NCBI RefSeq assembly: GCF_030408795.1
Contig: NZ_CP047211.1
Span: 2,666,001-2,730,000, forward strand
Source: Corynebacterium hansenii
Lineage (GTDB): Bacteria; Actinomycetota; Actinomycetes; Mycobacteriales; Mycobacteriaceae
Direction of reading: 5' to 3'
DNA length: 64,000 nucleotides
Under the pieces are notes generated by a model that did no database searches, was not told the origin of the DNA, and saw only the letters and a list, made by a program, of their open reading frames with translations. Below are positions 32,514 through 42,296 of this stretch, one piece after another. The position numbers were made by a program, and so were the translations under genes. Within the stretch, counting starts at the first letter, position 1, and each line of letters opens with the position of its first letter.

Positions 32514-33683
32514 CTAGCGCGCGGTGAATTCCCCGATGCGCCGGCACGCCTCCGCCATGTCCTCCGTCGACCCGGCGAAACACAGCCGCACCCAGCGGTG
32601 GCCCGACACGGTGTCGAAGTCGACGCCCGGCGCGACGGCGACGCCGGTGGCGCGGAGAAGCTCGCGCGCCCATGCCAGCGAATCGTCCGTCAGGTGCGAG
32701 ACGTCGGCGTAGATGTAGAAACCCCCGTCCGGCGGGGCGAAGGTGCCCAGGCCCGCCCCCGGCAGCCGCTCGATGAGCAATTCGCGGTTGGCGGCGTAGC
32801 GCCGCACGTGGCCGTCGAGTTCCGCGATGGACTCCGGGTGGAACGCCTCGATCGCCGCGACCTGCGACGCCGCCGGCGGGCACACCGTCAGATTCGCCGC
32901 CAACCGGTCGCACGGGCCGCGCAGCCACTCGGGGATGATCAGCCAGCCGACGCGCCACCCCGTCATCGAGTGGTACTTGCTCACCGAGCCCACCACCACC
33001 GCCGCGTCGCCGAACTCCCGGGCGCTGACGCACTCGCGGCCGAAGGAAATGCCGTGGTAGATCTCGTCGCTGACCAGCAGGACGTCATTGGCCTCGCACC
33101 AGCGGGCGATCCGGCCCAGCTCGTCGGCGTCGATGATCGTGCCCGTCGGGTTGTCCGGGCTGGTGACGATCACCGCCCGCGGCACCCGCGCCAGCCCCTC
33201 CAGCAGCTCGACGGTGAGCTGGAAGCGCGTCTCCGGCCCGCAATCGATCTCCACCACGTTCGCGCCGAGCGCCTGCAGCGTATTGCGGTACGCCGGATAA
33301 CCGGGCCGGGCCAGCACGATGTCGTCGCCGGGGTCCAGCGCCGCCAGGAACAGGGTGACGAAGCCTCCCGACGAACCCGTCGTGATCACCACGTCCTCGG
33401 CCGCGACCTCGCGCCCCGCGCCCCCGCGCGCCGCCATCCGCCGATTGTGATCCTCCGCGATCGCGCGCTTCAGCTCCGGGATGCCCGTCGCCTCGGTGTA
33501 GCCGAGCACCCGCTCCCCCACCGCCGCCCGCACCGCCTCCAACGCGCGCCGCGGCGCCGGCGTCGACGGCTGCCCCGCGCACAGGAACAGCGCGTCCCCA
33601 TGCGTCCGCTGCCGCTCCTGCGCCGCCGCCAACACATCCATCACGTGGAACGGGGCAACGTCGGATCGCTTCGAAGGCATCAT
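32514..33683 (-). CDS. PLP-dependent class I/II aminotransferase
   Basis: A 389-residue fold-type I aminotransferase. The PLP lysine is in SVSKYHSMTGWRVGW; NPTGTIID, SDEIYHGISF and the C-terminal RLCFAG (Arg for the substrate carboxylate) are the other class I/II marks. The N-terminal MDVLAAAQERQRTHG resembles broad-specificity amino-acid aminotransferases of actinobacteria. It stands alone between ktrB and purD. Amino-acid specificity cannot be read from sequence. Confidence 0.9.
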   Translation of the reverse strand: MMPSKRSDVAPFHVMDVLAAAQERQRTHGDALFLCAGQPSTPAPRRALEAVRAAVGERVLGYTEATGIPELKRAIAEDHNRRMAARGGAGREVAAEDVVITTGSSGGFVTLFLAALDPGDDIVLARPGYPAYRNTLQALGANVVEIDCGPETRFQLTVELLEGLARVPRAVIVTSPDNPTGTIIDADELGRIARWCEANDVLLVSDEIYHGISFGRECVSAREFGDAAVVVGSVSKYHSMTGWRVGWLIIPEWLRGPCDRLAANLTVCPPAASQVAAIEAFHPESIAELDGHVRRYAANRELLIERLPGAGLGTFAPPDGGFYIYADVSHLTDDSLAWARELLRATGVAVAPGVDFDTVSGHRWVRLCFAGSTEDMAEACRRIGEFTAR

Positions 33684-33710
33684 GGCACCACCTTATCGGC
33701 GCAGAGCAGA

Positions 33711-33748
33711 GCCCCCGCGCCCGGACCATGTGGCCCGGGCGCGGGGGC
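33711..33748 (-). terminator. Strong hairpin downstream of purD
   Basis: GCCCCCGCGCCCGG pairs with CCGGGCGCGGGGGC around a ten-base loop, 22 bases past the purD stop on its strand. The recurrent motif GCTTTGCGACGCCC lies immediately before it. No T-run follows, but the stem is very stable. Confidence 0.7.
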
Positions 33749-33764
33749 GTCGCAAAGCAATGGG
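33745..33764 (-). repeat. 20-base repeat flanking purD, 3' copy
   Basis: GGGCGTCGCAAAGCAATGGG on the plus strand; an exact inverted copy lies at 35102-35121 on the other side of purD. It includes one of the five intergenic copies of the 14-mer GCTTTGCGACGCCC (read on the minus strand here). Confidence 0.8.
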
Positions 33765-33769
33765 AGAAA

Positions 33770-35056
33770 CTACTGCGGGATGGAAATGCGGCCCTCCACC
33801 GCCGGCAGCGCGATGTCGGTGCGGTAATGCGAACCGTCGAGCTCCAGGGTCGGCAGGACGGCGTACGCGCGTTCGCGGGCCTCCTCCAGCGTGGCGCCGA
33901 CGCCGACGACGTTGAGCACGCGGCCGCCCGACGACACGATGTTGCCGTCCGCGTCGACCGCCGTGCCCGCGTGGAGCACGCCCTCGTCCTCGCGGCCCGG
34001 CTGCGCGCCGCCGATGACGTCGCCCGTGCGGGTGTCCTGCGGGTAGCCCTTCGCCGCCAGCACCACCGTCAGCGCGTAACCGTCGCGCCACTCCAGCTCC
34101 GGCTGCTCCGCCAGCGTGCCCGTCGCCGCGGCGTGCAGCACCTGGGCCAGCGGCGATTCCAGCAGCGCCAGCACGGCCTGCGTCTCCGGGTCGCCGAAAC
34201 GGCAGTTGAACTCAACCACCGACGGGCCGTCGGCGCCCCACGCCAGGCCCGCATAGAGAAGGCCCTGGAACGGGCAGCCGCGCTCGACCATCTCCTTGGC
34301 CACGGGCACGCAGACCTCGTCGACGATGCGCCGCACGCCGTCCTCCGGCAGCCAGTCCAGCGGGGCGTAGGCGCCCATGCCGCCGGTGTTCGGGCCCTCG
34401 TCGTTGTCGCCCACGCGCTTGTGGTCCTGCGCCGGCTGCAGCGGCACCACGGTCTCGCCGTCGACCAGGCAGAAGAGGCTGACCTCCGGGCCGTCGAGGA
34501 AGGACTCCAGCAGCACCGGGTTGCCGGCGGCGAGGACGTCGACGGCGTGCGCGCGGGCCGCGGCGCGATCCGGCGTGACCACCACGCCCTTGCCCGCCGC
34601 CAGGCCGTCGTCCTTGACCACCCAGGTCGGGCCGAAACGGTCGATGGCGGCGTCGATGTCCGCGTCAGAGGCGCCCGGCTGGAGAGCCTCGGCGTGGGCG
34701 GTCTTGACGCCGGCGGCGGCCATGACGTCCTTCGCGAACGCCTTCGACCCCTCGATGCGGGCGGCGTCGGCGTTCGGGCCGAACACCGCGTAACCCTTCG
34801 CGCGCAGCGCATCGGCCACGCCCGCGACCAGCGGCACCTCCGGGCCGATGACCACCAGGTCCGGCTCGATCTCGTCGGCCAACGCGGCGCACGCGGCGGG
34901 GTCGTCGACCTTCACCGGGTGCAGCGTGGCCAACCGGGACATGCCGGCGTTGCCCGGCGCGACGTGCAGATCGGACTCGCCGACCTGCGGGTCCTTGCTC
35001 ATGGAATGGAGGAGGGCGTGCTCGCGGGCACCGGAACCGATAACGAGGATGCGCAT
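33770..35056 (-). CDS. purD: Phosphoribosylamine-glycine ligase
   Basis: A 428-residue ATP-grasp enzyme, second step of purine synthesis. N-terminus [19 protein letters not shown], then [40 protein letters not shown] (ATP-grasp lysine), EFLDGPE-like [10 protein letters not shown], and [13 protein letters not shown] are all diagnostic. The ATG at 35056 gives the family N-terminus. It stands as a single transcription unit between matching inverted 20-mers. Confidence 0.96.
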   Translation of the reverse strand: MRILVIGSGAREHALLHSMSKDPQVGESDLHVAPGNAGMSRLATLHPVKVDDPAACAALADEIEPDLVVIGPEVPLVAGVADALRAKGYAVFGPNADAARIEGSKAFAKDVMAAAGVKTAHAEALQPGASDADIDAAIDRFGPTWVVKDDGLAAGKGVVVTPDRAAARAHAVDVLAAGNPVLLESFLDGPEVSLFCLVDGETVVPLQPAQDHKRVGDNDEGPNTGGMGAYAPLDWLPEDGVRRIVDEVCVPVAKEMVERGCPFQGLLYAGLAWGADGPSVVEFNCRFGDPETQAVLALLESPLAQVLHAAATGTLAEQPELEWRDGYALTVVLAAKGYPQDTRTGDVIGGAQPGREDEGVLHAGTAVDADGNIVSSGGRVLNVVGVGATLEEARERAYAVLPTLELDGSHYRTDIALPAVEGRISIPQ

Positions 35057-35101
35057 GCCAGCGATTCTACTTACCAGGTCGCGGCCCACATTCCGGGCCA
35101 C

Positions 35102-35121
35102 CCCATTGCTTTGCGACGCCC
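35102..35121 (+). repeat. 20-base repeat flanking purD, 5' copy
   Basis: CCCATTGCTTTGCGACGCCC, the exact inverse of the copy at 33745-33764. It lies 46 bases upstream of the purD start, in the likely promoter region. Confidence 0.8.
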
Positions 35122-35130
35122 ACCGGAACG

Positions 35131-35219
35131 CCATCCGGCCCCGCCATCGCGGCGCCTTCCCCGCCACCTGATTGCGGGTCCATCGCAGGGTCCCCATCCG
35201 GCCCCGCCATCGCGGCGCC
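35131..35219 (+). repeat. 26-base direct repeat
   Basis: Two identical 26-base copies beginning CCATCCGGCCCCGCCATCGC at 35131-35156 and 35194-35219 (63 bases apart start to start), in the gap upstream of purD. Confidence 0.75.
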
Positions 35220-36501
35220 GTTCCCCTCCGGCCGCCCGCGCGACTGTCCCCCCTTCGCGGCGCGGGCGGCCGGCCGTGCGGGGTGAGCGATGCCCGGCTC
35301 ACCGGCATCCGGCGAAATGACCCCCATCGTTCCCGGATGCGGAGCGGGCGATTGGCCGCGGCAGCGCGTCGGCCCCGGCGCCGGTGCCCTCCGTTTCCGG
35401 CGGCCGGCCGTGCGTCATGCCGCGGTTCCCTCCCCGAAGCGCGGGTACCCCTCGGTGCCCCGGCGTGGCACGGTGGTGTTCCGCCGGGGCGGTGAGCACC
35501 CGCTTGCGGCCCTCTTACCTCGGCCGCCCCACTGGCTCACCCCGCGATTGATTTTGACCGGGACGATTCATCGCCGCATCCGATTGTCGCTGGCACCTAC
35601 CCCCGAGCCGACCGGAGTGCGCCACCACCCCCGTCGATTGTTAGCGACGCTTTAACGGATATCTCACATGCGCGCTCGTCAAGTGGATTCGGCGGGGAGC
35701 TTTAGTTGCATTTCCCGAGCAGCCAACCGTGCCGGTACCCCCGAAAACGGTTAAATGCGGGCGCACGCGTTGGGCTGCGCACCCCGTCGGGGGGCTTCTC
35801 GAGCGCTACGAAATGCGTCGAGCGGGACGTCGCGAAGCGGGACAAATCGCCGGAAAAATCGGGCGGAAAACTACCCCCGCCGACCCCGCCACAGGTATGT
35901 GATTCACCCCTTCGCGGGTCGGCTTCGGCCCACCAACGAGACCCCGCGCGCCCCAACAAACCCGCCGGCATCAACACCAAGAACGGCACCACCCACAACT
36001 GCCGATTCACCGACCTCAGCTCCCGAACCCCACCAATCACCACCATGCCCACCGGCGACTCCGCCCGCACTCCACTCGACGCGGCCCCGGACGCCTCTCA
36101 CGGTGCCCAATCGCCGGCGGCGCCGACCTCATTCAACTTCGACGGTTTCGCGACAGATTTACGACCGCAAAAACGCTGGCGTTGAAGAATTCGGGCCCCA
36201 CTCCTTCAACTTCATCGTTTTCGCACACGCCGAATCGCACACGAAACTCGCGAAGTTGAATTGGTTGACAATCCCAATCGTGATGCGAACATCGCAAATC
36301 ATCGACCATGTCCGAAAACGTGCCACAACGCCCCGCAATGCGATTAACCCCCTCATGCGCACAAATGATCGAAGCAATCCTGCGGACGTCGCAGCGGGCC
36401 ACACGGCGCGTATCGCGATTTCGGGCCATCGCCGTCCCTGGCCGGCCCCGCAGAGTCGAGTTCTGTTCACGGCCTTTGGGGCACGGCCGACCGCCGCTCC
36501 T

Positions 36502-36620
36502 CGCCGACCTCACACCCCGCCCACGCACGCCGGCCAACCACGCGCCGCTCACGCACACGGTCCACGCACGCGTCGGCCAACCACGCGCCGACCTCACACC
36601 CCGCCCACGCACGCCGGCCA
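36502..36620 (+). repeat. 35-base direct repeat
   Basis: Identical 35-base copies beginning CGCCGACCTCACACCCCGCC at 36502-36536 and 36586-36620, with related shorter pieces (GGCCAACCACGCGCCG) between them. The second copy ends 17 bases after the neighbouring DUF559 gene's end. Confidence 0.75.
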
Positions 36621-36637
36621 TACGCGCCCCCGAACTC

Positions 36638-37612
36638 CTACCGCAGCCAGCGGTTCACGCGCATGCGCATGGCGTCGATCGCCTTCCCGCGCCGCCACGC
36701 CAGATCCCCGTCACGCTCGGCATCGATGCGGCGGCGGTGCTCCCCGATCCGCCGCAGCAGCGCATCGAAGTCGCGGAACACGTCGAGGATGGTCACTTCG
36801 ATGACGCACCACCCCACTTCGCGCAGCTCGTTGACGCGGAGGGCATCGCGCCGCCGGGCCTCCGCATCCCGCCAATGCCCTTCGCCGTGGAACTCGACGG
36901 CGATGCGGTAGTCGGGATCGCCCAGGTCCACCCACCTCTTTCCGCCGCCGACGGCCACCATGAACTGCGGCACCCAGCGCCCCGCCCCGGCGCGCCGGAG
37001 TTTCGTGCGCAGCAGGCTCTCGGGACGCGATTCGGCGCGCCAATCCGACCATTTCAGCAGTTCACGCATGCGCTGCGCCCCGGGCCGACCGCCGCGGGCC
37101 CACTCGCGGAGCGCGCGGTCGATGCCCCACACGCGGATGGCGCCGTCGAGGAACGCGATCGCTTCATCGTCGGGCAGCGCGGCGACGCAGTCGATGGTGA
37201 CGTCGAGCGGATCTGCGACGAGCACGGCCACTTCACCGCCGTCGACCTGCAGCGGGCACGCGCGCGCAGGCCGGCACGGGCGGCGGCCGCTCAGGACCAC
37301 CCCGCCCGAATTGTGCGGCTCGCGGACGAGCACTACCTCCGGCACCCGGTCGGCGACCCACGGATGGCCGCACGCGCGGGCGGCCGAAGCCCCCGACAGC
37401 ACCGCCCCGCGCCGCGCCCGCACTTCGGCGAGCGCCCTGACCTGCGGCGTCACGTCCGCACCAGGAGGCACGTACATCCCGCGCCGCACGCGCCGCCACG
37501 TGCGTTCGGCCCCGATTCCGTGCCCGGCGATCAGCTCCGCGCGGGTGCGCGGCACCGCCTCGGGCGCCGGCGGCCAAGCATCCCCATCCCCGCCCATCCG
37601 TGCGTTCCCCAT
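36638..37612 (-). CDS. DUF559-type endonuclease-like protein with N-terminal winged-helix-like region
   Basis: A 324-residue protein common in actinobacteria. The C-terminal part (about 205-300) resembles DUF559, a Vsr/restriction-endonuclease-like fold: PESLLRTKLRRAG...PQFMV, RWVDLGDPDYRIAVEFHGEGHW (the D...E-x-H candidate catalytic segment) and RRRDALRVNELREVGWCVIEVT. The N-terminal part (RTRAELIAGHGIGAERTWRRVRRGMYVPPGA) looks like the AbiEi-type antitoxin helix-turn-helix of the same protein class. Role unproven; nuclease activity is inferred from the fold. It stands alone next to a gene-poor, repeat-bearing interval. Confidence 0.7.
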   Translation of the reverse strand: MGNARMGGDGDAWPPAPEAVPRTRAELIAGHGIGAERTWRRVRRGMYVPPGADVTPQVRALAEVRARRGAVLSGASAARACGHPWVADRVPEVVLVREPHNSGGVVLSGRRPCRPARACPLQVDGGEVAVLVADPLDVTIDCVAALPDDEAIAFLDGAIRVWGIDRALREWARGGRPGAQRMRELLKWSDWRAESRPESLLRTKLRRAGAGRWVPQFMVAVGGGKRWVDLGDPDYRIAVEFHGEGHWRDAEARRRDALRVNELREVGWCVIEVTILDVFRDFDALLRRIGEHRRRIDAERDGDLAWRRGKAIDAMRMRVNRWLR

Positions 37613-37789
37613 CGCAGAACCCTCCCCGTTTCGTTCCCGCCCCGGGACCAGTGTCGCCGAAGGTGACGGGCAGGGCGCGGCGGGTGGGCGCGGACGTCGT
37701 CAAGCGGTGCGGGGCACGGCCGCGAACGGAAACCGGGGCCGGAACCTTTGCCCTGCGGCCGATCCGGGTTGGCCGCTACTGTGGGCGGC

Positions 37790-38200
37790 ATGAGCACCGT
37801 CTTCACGAAGATCATCAACGGCGAGCTGCCCGGCCGTTTCGTCTACCGCGACGACCGGGTGGTGGCGTTCCTGACCATCGAGCCGGTCGCCTACGGCCAC
37901 ACGCTGGTCATTCCCGTCGAGGAGGTGGACAAGTGGACGGACGCCGACCCGGCGCTGTGGGCGCACATGAACGAGGTCGCGCAGAAGATCGGGCAGGCGG
38001 TCGTCGAGGCGTTCGACGCCCCGCGCGCCGGTTACCTCATCGCCGGATTCGAGGTGCCGCACGCCCACATCCACGTGTTCCCGGCGAAGGACATGAGCGG
38101 CTTCAACCTGGCCTCCGTCAACCGCGCCCCCGATCCCGCGAAGATGGACGAGGCCGCCGACAAGCTCCGCAACGCACTGGGAACCACGGACCTGGCGTAA
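37790..38200 (+). CDS. HIT-family nucleotide hydrolase
   Basis: A 136-residue histidine-triad protein. The triad HAHIHVF lies near residue 98; N-terminal [38 protein letters not shown] is the usual purine-nucleotide-binding region. Members hydrolyse AMP-linked phosphoramidates or dinucleoside polyphosphates. ATG at 37790 gives the family N-terminus. It overlaps the lipase start by one base (TAATG). Confidence 0.92.
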   Translation: MSTVFTKIINGELPGRFVYRDDRVVAFLTIEPVAYGHTLVIPVEEVDKWTDADPALWAHMNEVAQKIGQAVVEAFDAPRAGYLIAGFEVPHAHIHVFPAKDMSGFNLASVNRAPDPAKMDEAADKLRNALGTTDLA

Positions 38201-39630
38201 TGGCCGAACAGACTCCCCAGGTCCCGTATGCCACGTACCGCACGCGGCGCGGGATTTTCGAGGACGACTGGCGGGCGAGCGTATCGCCGAAACGCCCGTG
38301 GCCGATCGTGCTCATCCACGGCACCGGCCACGCCAAGGGGGTGTGGGAGGATCTCGGCGCGGAGCTGCGCAAGGACGGCTGGGCCGTGTTCGCCCCGGAC
38401 TACGGGTACCGCGCGACGGGGCCGCTGACGGAGTCGATGGACCAGCTGGCCGCGTACATCCGGCAGGTGCTGGTGGCCACCGGCGGGCGGCGGGCGATCA
38501 TCGTCGGCCATTCGCAGGGCGGGTTGCTGGCGACGCTGCTGTCCTTCCGCGACCCCCAGTTCACCCGTCACGTGGTGTGCCTGGCGGCGCCGAACCACGG
38601 GACGTCGCTGGGCGGCGTGGCGTCGGGGCTGCTGAAAATCCCGGGCACGAAGTCGCTGGTGAACAACTTCGTGCAGAGCTACTGGGGGCAGTCGGGCATC
38701 GAGCAGCTGACGGGGTCGCCGCTGCTGGAGGACATCGCGCGGCGCGACGTGACGGCACCGGGCGTGACGTACACGTGCCTCGCCAGCCGCACGGACCAGC
38801 TGATCAATCCGCCGTCGTCGTGCTTCCTCGACGACGGCGGGCAGGGCACCGTGGACAACATCTGGATCCAGGACCGGTTCCCGCAGGCGGTGGTTCTGCA
38901 CGAGCACGTGGCCACCGACCGGCGGGTGCGGGCGCTGGTGCGCGAGCAATTGCTGCGGCTGGTCAACGAGTCCTTCTCCGGGGCGGCGTTCCTCGCGGAG
39001 GGCGACGACGACGGCAACGGCGACGGGTCGAGCTCGGATGCCCGGGCGGATGCGATGCGCGAGGAGCTCGGCGACGCCCCCAACGAAGGCGCCAACGTGA
39101 CCACATTCGCGTCGCTGCTGTCCGCGGTGATGTACCGCGAGGGCTTCTCGGACTGGGCGGAGCGCGCGGGGTTCGCGGATTGGGCCGAGCGCACGGGGTT
39201 CGCGGATTGGGCCGAGCGCACCGGGTTCACCGGGCTGCAGCAGCTCGCCGAGTCGATGGGCCCGGGCACCATGTTCAAGTGGGGCCGGAACGGGGAGGAT
39301 GAAGCCGGGTCGGATGAAGCTGGGGAGGATGCGGCCGGGGACGATGAAGCCGGGTCGGATGAAGCTGGGGAGGATGCGGCCGGGGACGATGAAGCCGGGG
39401 ACGATGCGGCCGGGGAGGCCGAGAACGGATCCGGAGACGGCGTCGTCGGAGGTGATCGGGCCGAACATGGTGAGGCCCGAAACGATGCCGTGGGGGATGC
39501 CGGAGACGACGGGGCCGACGACGAGGTCCCGGCCGATGGCGGCGGAGAAACGGGCGGCGCCGCCGACGACGTGACCGCCTCGCACGGCGTTAGCGCCTCC
39601 GGGAACAAGGGTGACGTGACCGACCGGTGA
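38200..39630 (+). CDS. Lipase-like alpha/beta hydrolase with repetitive acidic C-terminus
   Basis: A 476-residue protein. Residues 1-260 form a lipase-type hydrolase: oxyanion VLIHGTGHAKGVWEDLG, nucleophile VGHSQGGLLA, LAAPNHGTSLGG and the late histidine VLHEHVATD, as in EstA-type triacylglycerol lipases. The tail is unusual: three tandem decapeptides of the type GFADWAERTG (about 310-345), then DEAG/EDAAG repeats, a highly acidic low-complexity region to about 410 and a disordered end. There is no clear signal peptide. It is sandwiched between HIT and a second hydrolase with 1- and 4-base overlaps, so they form an operon. Substrate unknown. Confidence 0.8.
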   Translation: MAEQTPQVPYATYRTRRGIFEDDWRASVSPKRPWPIVLIHGTGHAKGVWEDLGAELRKDGWAVFAPDYGYRATGPLTESMDQLAAYIRQVLVATGGRRAIIVGHSQGGLLATLLSFRDPQFTRHVVCLAAPNHGTSLGGVASGLLKIPGTKSLVNNFVQSYWGQSGIEQLTGSPLLEDIARRDVTAPGVTYTCLASRTDQLINPPSSCFLDDGGQGTVDNIWIQDRFPQAVVLHEHVATDRRVRALVREQLLRLVNESFSGAAFLAEGDDDGNGDGSSSDARADAMREELGDAPNEGANVTTFASLLSAVMYREGFSDWAERAGFADWAERTGFADWAERTGFTGLQQLAESMGPGTMFKWGRNGEDEAGSDEAGEDAAGDDEAGSDEAGEDAAGDDEAGDDAAGEAENGSGDGVVGGDRAEHGEARNDAVGDAGDDGADDEVPADGGGETGGAADDVTASHGVSASGNKGDVTDR

Positions 39631-40523
39631 AACCGCTGTCGCTAAGGTTCCCTCCGACCGGCTGGCTGCCGGACGGGGTGCTCGACGTGAGCGCCGCCGG
39701 AACTCGGGGCGCGAATCGTCCCGACGCCCCGCCGACCGATTCCCCGTCTGAACCGACCACGGCCCCGCCCGACGCTCCGCCCGTCGTGTGCCTGCACGGC
39801 ACCGTGGCCAACGGCGGGAATTGGGGTGCGCTGGCGGAGCTGCTGCTCGCCCGCGGCCGCATCGTCGTCGCTCCGACCTACGGGGAACGCGGCACGGCGC
39901 CGCTGGCCCGCAATCTCGCCGAGGTGACCGACGTCGTCCGCCGAACGCTCGAGATCACCGGCGCCGACCGGGTGGATCTGGTCGGGCATTCGCAGGGCGG
40001 GCTACTCGCCGGTCTGCTGGTGGCGGGCATGGTGCGCGGGCGCCCGGTTTTCGATGGTGCCGGCGTGCTTGACGACGCCTCCGTGCGCCGGGTCATCTGC
40101 ATATCCGCGAGCCACCGCGGGGTGCGACGGCCGCGCGGGCTGCCGATGCCCGCACTCCGGGCGGCGGTCGGACCGGCTCTCGCGGATCAAATCCGGCTGC
40201 GTGAACGACTCCTCGCCGAACGCGACGGCGCGGTCGGAGTGGGCGGGGCAGACGGGGTCGCCGCCGGGTTTCCCGAGGTGGCGAAGGCCGTGCACGAGGC
40301 GCGGGCGACCGGCGGCGACGCCGTTGCCCTCCCCGAGTGGTTCGATCTGGTCACCGGCGCCGACCTCGTCGTGCCGGCGGAGTGCGCGCTGACGCCGGAG
40401 GAATACCCGGGCGCGACCACGATCCGGCTGGAGGAACGCCTGGGCCGCGGGGTGCCCCACCACCTGCAGCCCCACGACCGCGGCGTCGCCGAACTGGTCG
40501 CGGAGCTGCTGGGGACGGACTGA
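39627..40523 (+). CDS. Lipase-like alpha/beta hydrolase
   Basis: A 298-residue relative of the preceding protein, without its repetitive tail. Oxyanion VVCLHGTVANGGNWGALAELL, nucleophile LVGHSQGGLLAGLL, acidic VTGADLVVP and a final histidine in VPHHLQPHD fit the triad. The GTG start at 39627 overlaps the previous stop (GTGA). Residues about 30-50 are Pro/Thr-rich. Probably an esterase/lipase working with the upstream gene; location unclear because no good signal peptide is visible. Confidence 0.78.
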   Translation: MKPLSLRFPPTGWLPDGVLDVSAAGTRGANRPDAPPTDSPSEPTTAPPDAPPVVCLHGTVANGGNWGALAELLLARGRIVVAPTYGERGTAPLARNLAEVTDVVRRTLEITGADRVDLVGHSQGGLLAGLLVAGMVRGRPVFDGAGVLDDASVRRVICISASHRGVRRPRGLPMPALRAAVGPALADQIRLRERLLAERDGAVGVGGADGVAAGFPEVAKAVHEARATGGDAVALPEWFDLVTGADLVVPAECALTPEEYPGATTIRLEERLGRGVPHHLQPHDRGVAELVAELLGTD

Positions 40524-40547
40524 CCTCCGCCGGGCTGCGGGGCGCGG

Positions 40548-42296
40548 CTACGGCCTCGGGATGTTGCGCAGGTTGGCGCGCGCGAGGTCGATCATCTTGC
40601 CCACGCCGCCGTCGAGGACCGTGCGCACAGACGCCTTGGTGAACCCGGCGACCTGCTCCAGCGAAATCTCCGGCGGGATCGACAGGGCATCGGGGTCGGT
40701 GACCACGTCGATGAGCACCGGGCCATCGGTGGCGAGGGCGTCGGCGAGCTGCTCGCGCAGGCGCTTCGGGTCGGTGATCCGCACCGACCGCATGCCCAGC
40801 GCGGACGCGACGGCGGCGTAGTCGACGTCGTCGTGGTCGGTGCCGAAGTCCGGCATGCCCTCGACGAGCATCTCCAGCTTGACCATGCCGAGCGAGGAGT
40901 TGTTGAACACGACCGTCTTCACCGGCAGACCGTTGCGGCGGACGGTGAGCAGCTCGCCGAGCAGCATGGACAGGCCGCCGTCGCCGGACATGGAGATGAC
41001 CTGGCGGTTCCGGTCAGTCGACTGCGCGCCGATGGCGTGCGGCAGGGCGTTGGCCATGGTGCCGTGGCGCCAGGAACCGAGCACGCGGCGACGGCCGTTC
41101 GGCGTGATGTAGCGGGCGGCCCACACGTTGCACATGCCGGTGTCGACGGTGAACACGGCGTCGTCGGCCGCCAGCTCGTCGAGCACCCGGGCGACGTACT
41201 CGGGATGGATCGGCGTCCGATCCTCCACGCCGCTGGTGTACGCCTCGACGACGTGGTTCAGCTCGCGCTCGTGGTGGCGGAGCATCTTCACCAGGAAGGA
41301 GTCGTCCGTCTTCTCCCCGACCAGCGGCAGCAGGGCGCGGATGGTCTCGCCGACGTCGCCGTGCACGGGGTGGGCGACGGTGGTGCGGCGGCCGAGGTGC
41401 GCGGCGTTGGCATCGATCTGCGCGACGTTGCCCGTCGGCAGGAAATCGGAGTACGGGAAATCGGTGCCGATCATGATGAACAGATCGGCGTCGTCCATCG
41501 CCTTCTGCAGCCCGCCGTAGCCGAGCAGGCCGGACATGCCCACGTCATGCGGGTTGTCGTACTGGATGATCTCCTTGCCGCCCAGCGCGTGGCCCACCGG
41601 GGCCTTGAGCTTGCGGGCCAGCTCCAGCACCTCGTCGCGGGCGCCGGCGGCACCCGCGCCGACCATGAACGTGACCGTCTTCGCCTCGTCGATGGCGGCG
41701 GCGAGATCGGCGAGTTGCGCCGGGTCCGGGGTCACCGCGCCCGAGCCCGGCACGACCCGCGACGCCAGCGCCGGCGCGGCCACGGCGTCCTCCGACGCCA
41801 GATCGCCCGGCATGACCAGCACGGAGACGCCGTTGCCGGCCATGGTCGACTGGATGGCGTTGTGCAGGATCTTCGCGCCCTGCTCCGCGGAGTTGACCAT
41901 CTCGCAGTAGCCCGAGCACTCGTTGAACAGCTGCTCGGGGTGGGTCTCCTGGAAGAAGGAGGTGCCGATCGCCTGCGACGGGATGTGCGAGGCGATGGCC
42001 AGTACCTTGGCGCCGTTTCGATGGGCGTCGTAAAGCCCCTGGATCAGGTGCGTGTTGCCCGGGCCGCACGACGCCGCGCAGACGGCGAGCCCGCCCGTGA
42101 TCAGCGATTCGGCGCCCGCGGCGAAGGCGGCGGACTCCTCGTTGTGGACGTGCACCCACTCGATGTCGTCGCTGCGCCGCACGGCGTCGACGACCGGGTT
42201 CAGGCTGTCCCCGACCAGCCCGTAAATGCGCCGCACCCCCTGGGCCGCCAGGGCCTCCACCAACTGCCGCGCGTAATTGCCGCTCTTGCCGCTCAT
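40548..42296 (-). CDS. pqo: Pyruvate:quinone oxidoreductase (PoxB type)
   Basis: A 582-residue ThDP enzyme, close in length to corynebacterial Pqo. N-terminal LVGDSLNPVVDAVRRSDDIEWVHVHNEESAAFAAGAES with the catalytic Glu, SCGPGNTHLIQGLYDAHRN, and the ThDP motif MSGDGGLSMLLGELLTVRRNGLPVKTVVFNN are present, with a C-terminal membrane-associating helix. It decarboxylates pyruvate to acetate with electrons to quinone. ATG at 42296 is chosen for its GGCGGA ribosome site; another at 42317 lacks one. Single gene convergent with the hydrolase operon. Confidence 0.93.
   Translation of the reverse strand: MSGKSGNYARQLVEALAAQGVRRIYGLVGDSLNPVVDAVRRSDDIEWVHVHNEESAAFAAGAESLITGGLAVCAASCGPGNTHLIQGLYDAHRNGAKVLAIASHIPSQAIGTSFFQETHPEQLFNECSGYCEMVNSAEQGAKILHNAIQSTMAGNGVSVLVMPGDLASEDAVAAPALASRVVPGSGAVTPDPAQLADLAAAIDEAKTVTFMVGAGAAGARDEVLELARKLKAPVGHALGGKEIIQYDNPHDVGMSGLLGYGGLQKAMDDADLFIMIGTDFPYSDFLPTGNVAQIDANAAHLGRRTTVAHPVHGDVGETIRALLPLVGEKTDDSFLVKMLRHHERELNHVVEAYTSGVEDRTPIHPEYVARVLDELAADDAVFTVDTGMCNVWAARYITPNGRRRVLGSWRHGTMANALPHAIGAQSTDRNRQVISMSGDGGLSMLLGELLTVRRNGLPVKTVVFNNSSLGMVKLEMLVEGMPDFGTDHDDVDYAAVASALGMRSVRITDPKRLREQLADALATDGPVLIDVVTDPDALSIPPEISLEQVAGFTKASVRTVLDGGVGKMIDLARANLRNIPRP

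Larger units (their letters stand above)
35057..36637. other. 1.58-kb gene-poor interval
   Basis: No convincing gene is seen. The open frames are Arg/Pro/Thr-rich shadows. The interval holds a copy of the purD-flanking repeat (35102-35121), a 26-base direct repeat (35131-35156 and 35194-35219), a 35-base direct repeat (36502-36536 and 36586-36620) and an A/T-richer patch (about 36130-36400) with imperfect copies of TTCAACTTC.CGGTTTCGC. One hydrophobic frame at 35702-36070 on the minus strand could be a decayed membrane-protein fragment. Confidence 0.6.

Noticed and set aside
35702..36070. Possible small membrane protein
   Set aside because: A short hydrophobic stretch exists but there is no ribosome site, no family resemblance and the rest is low complexity. 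At best a decayed fragment.
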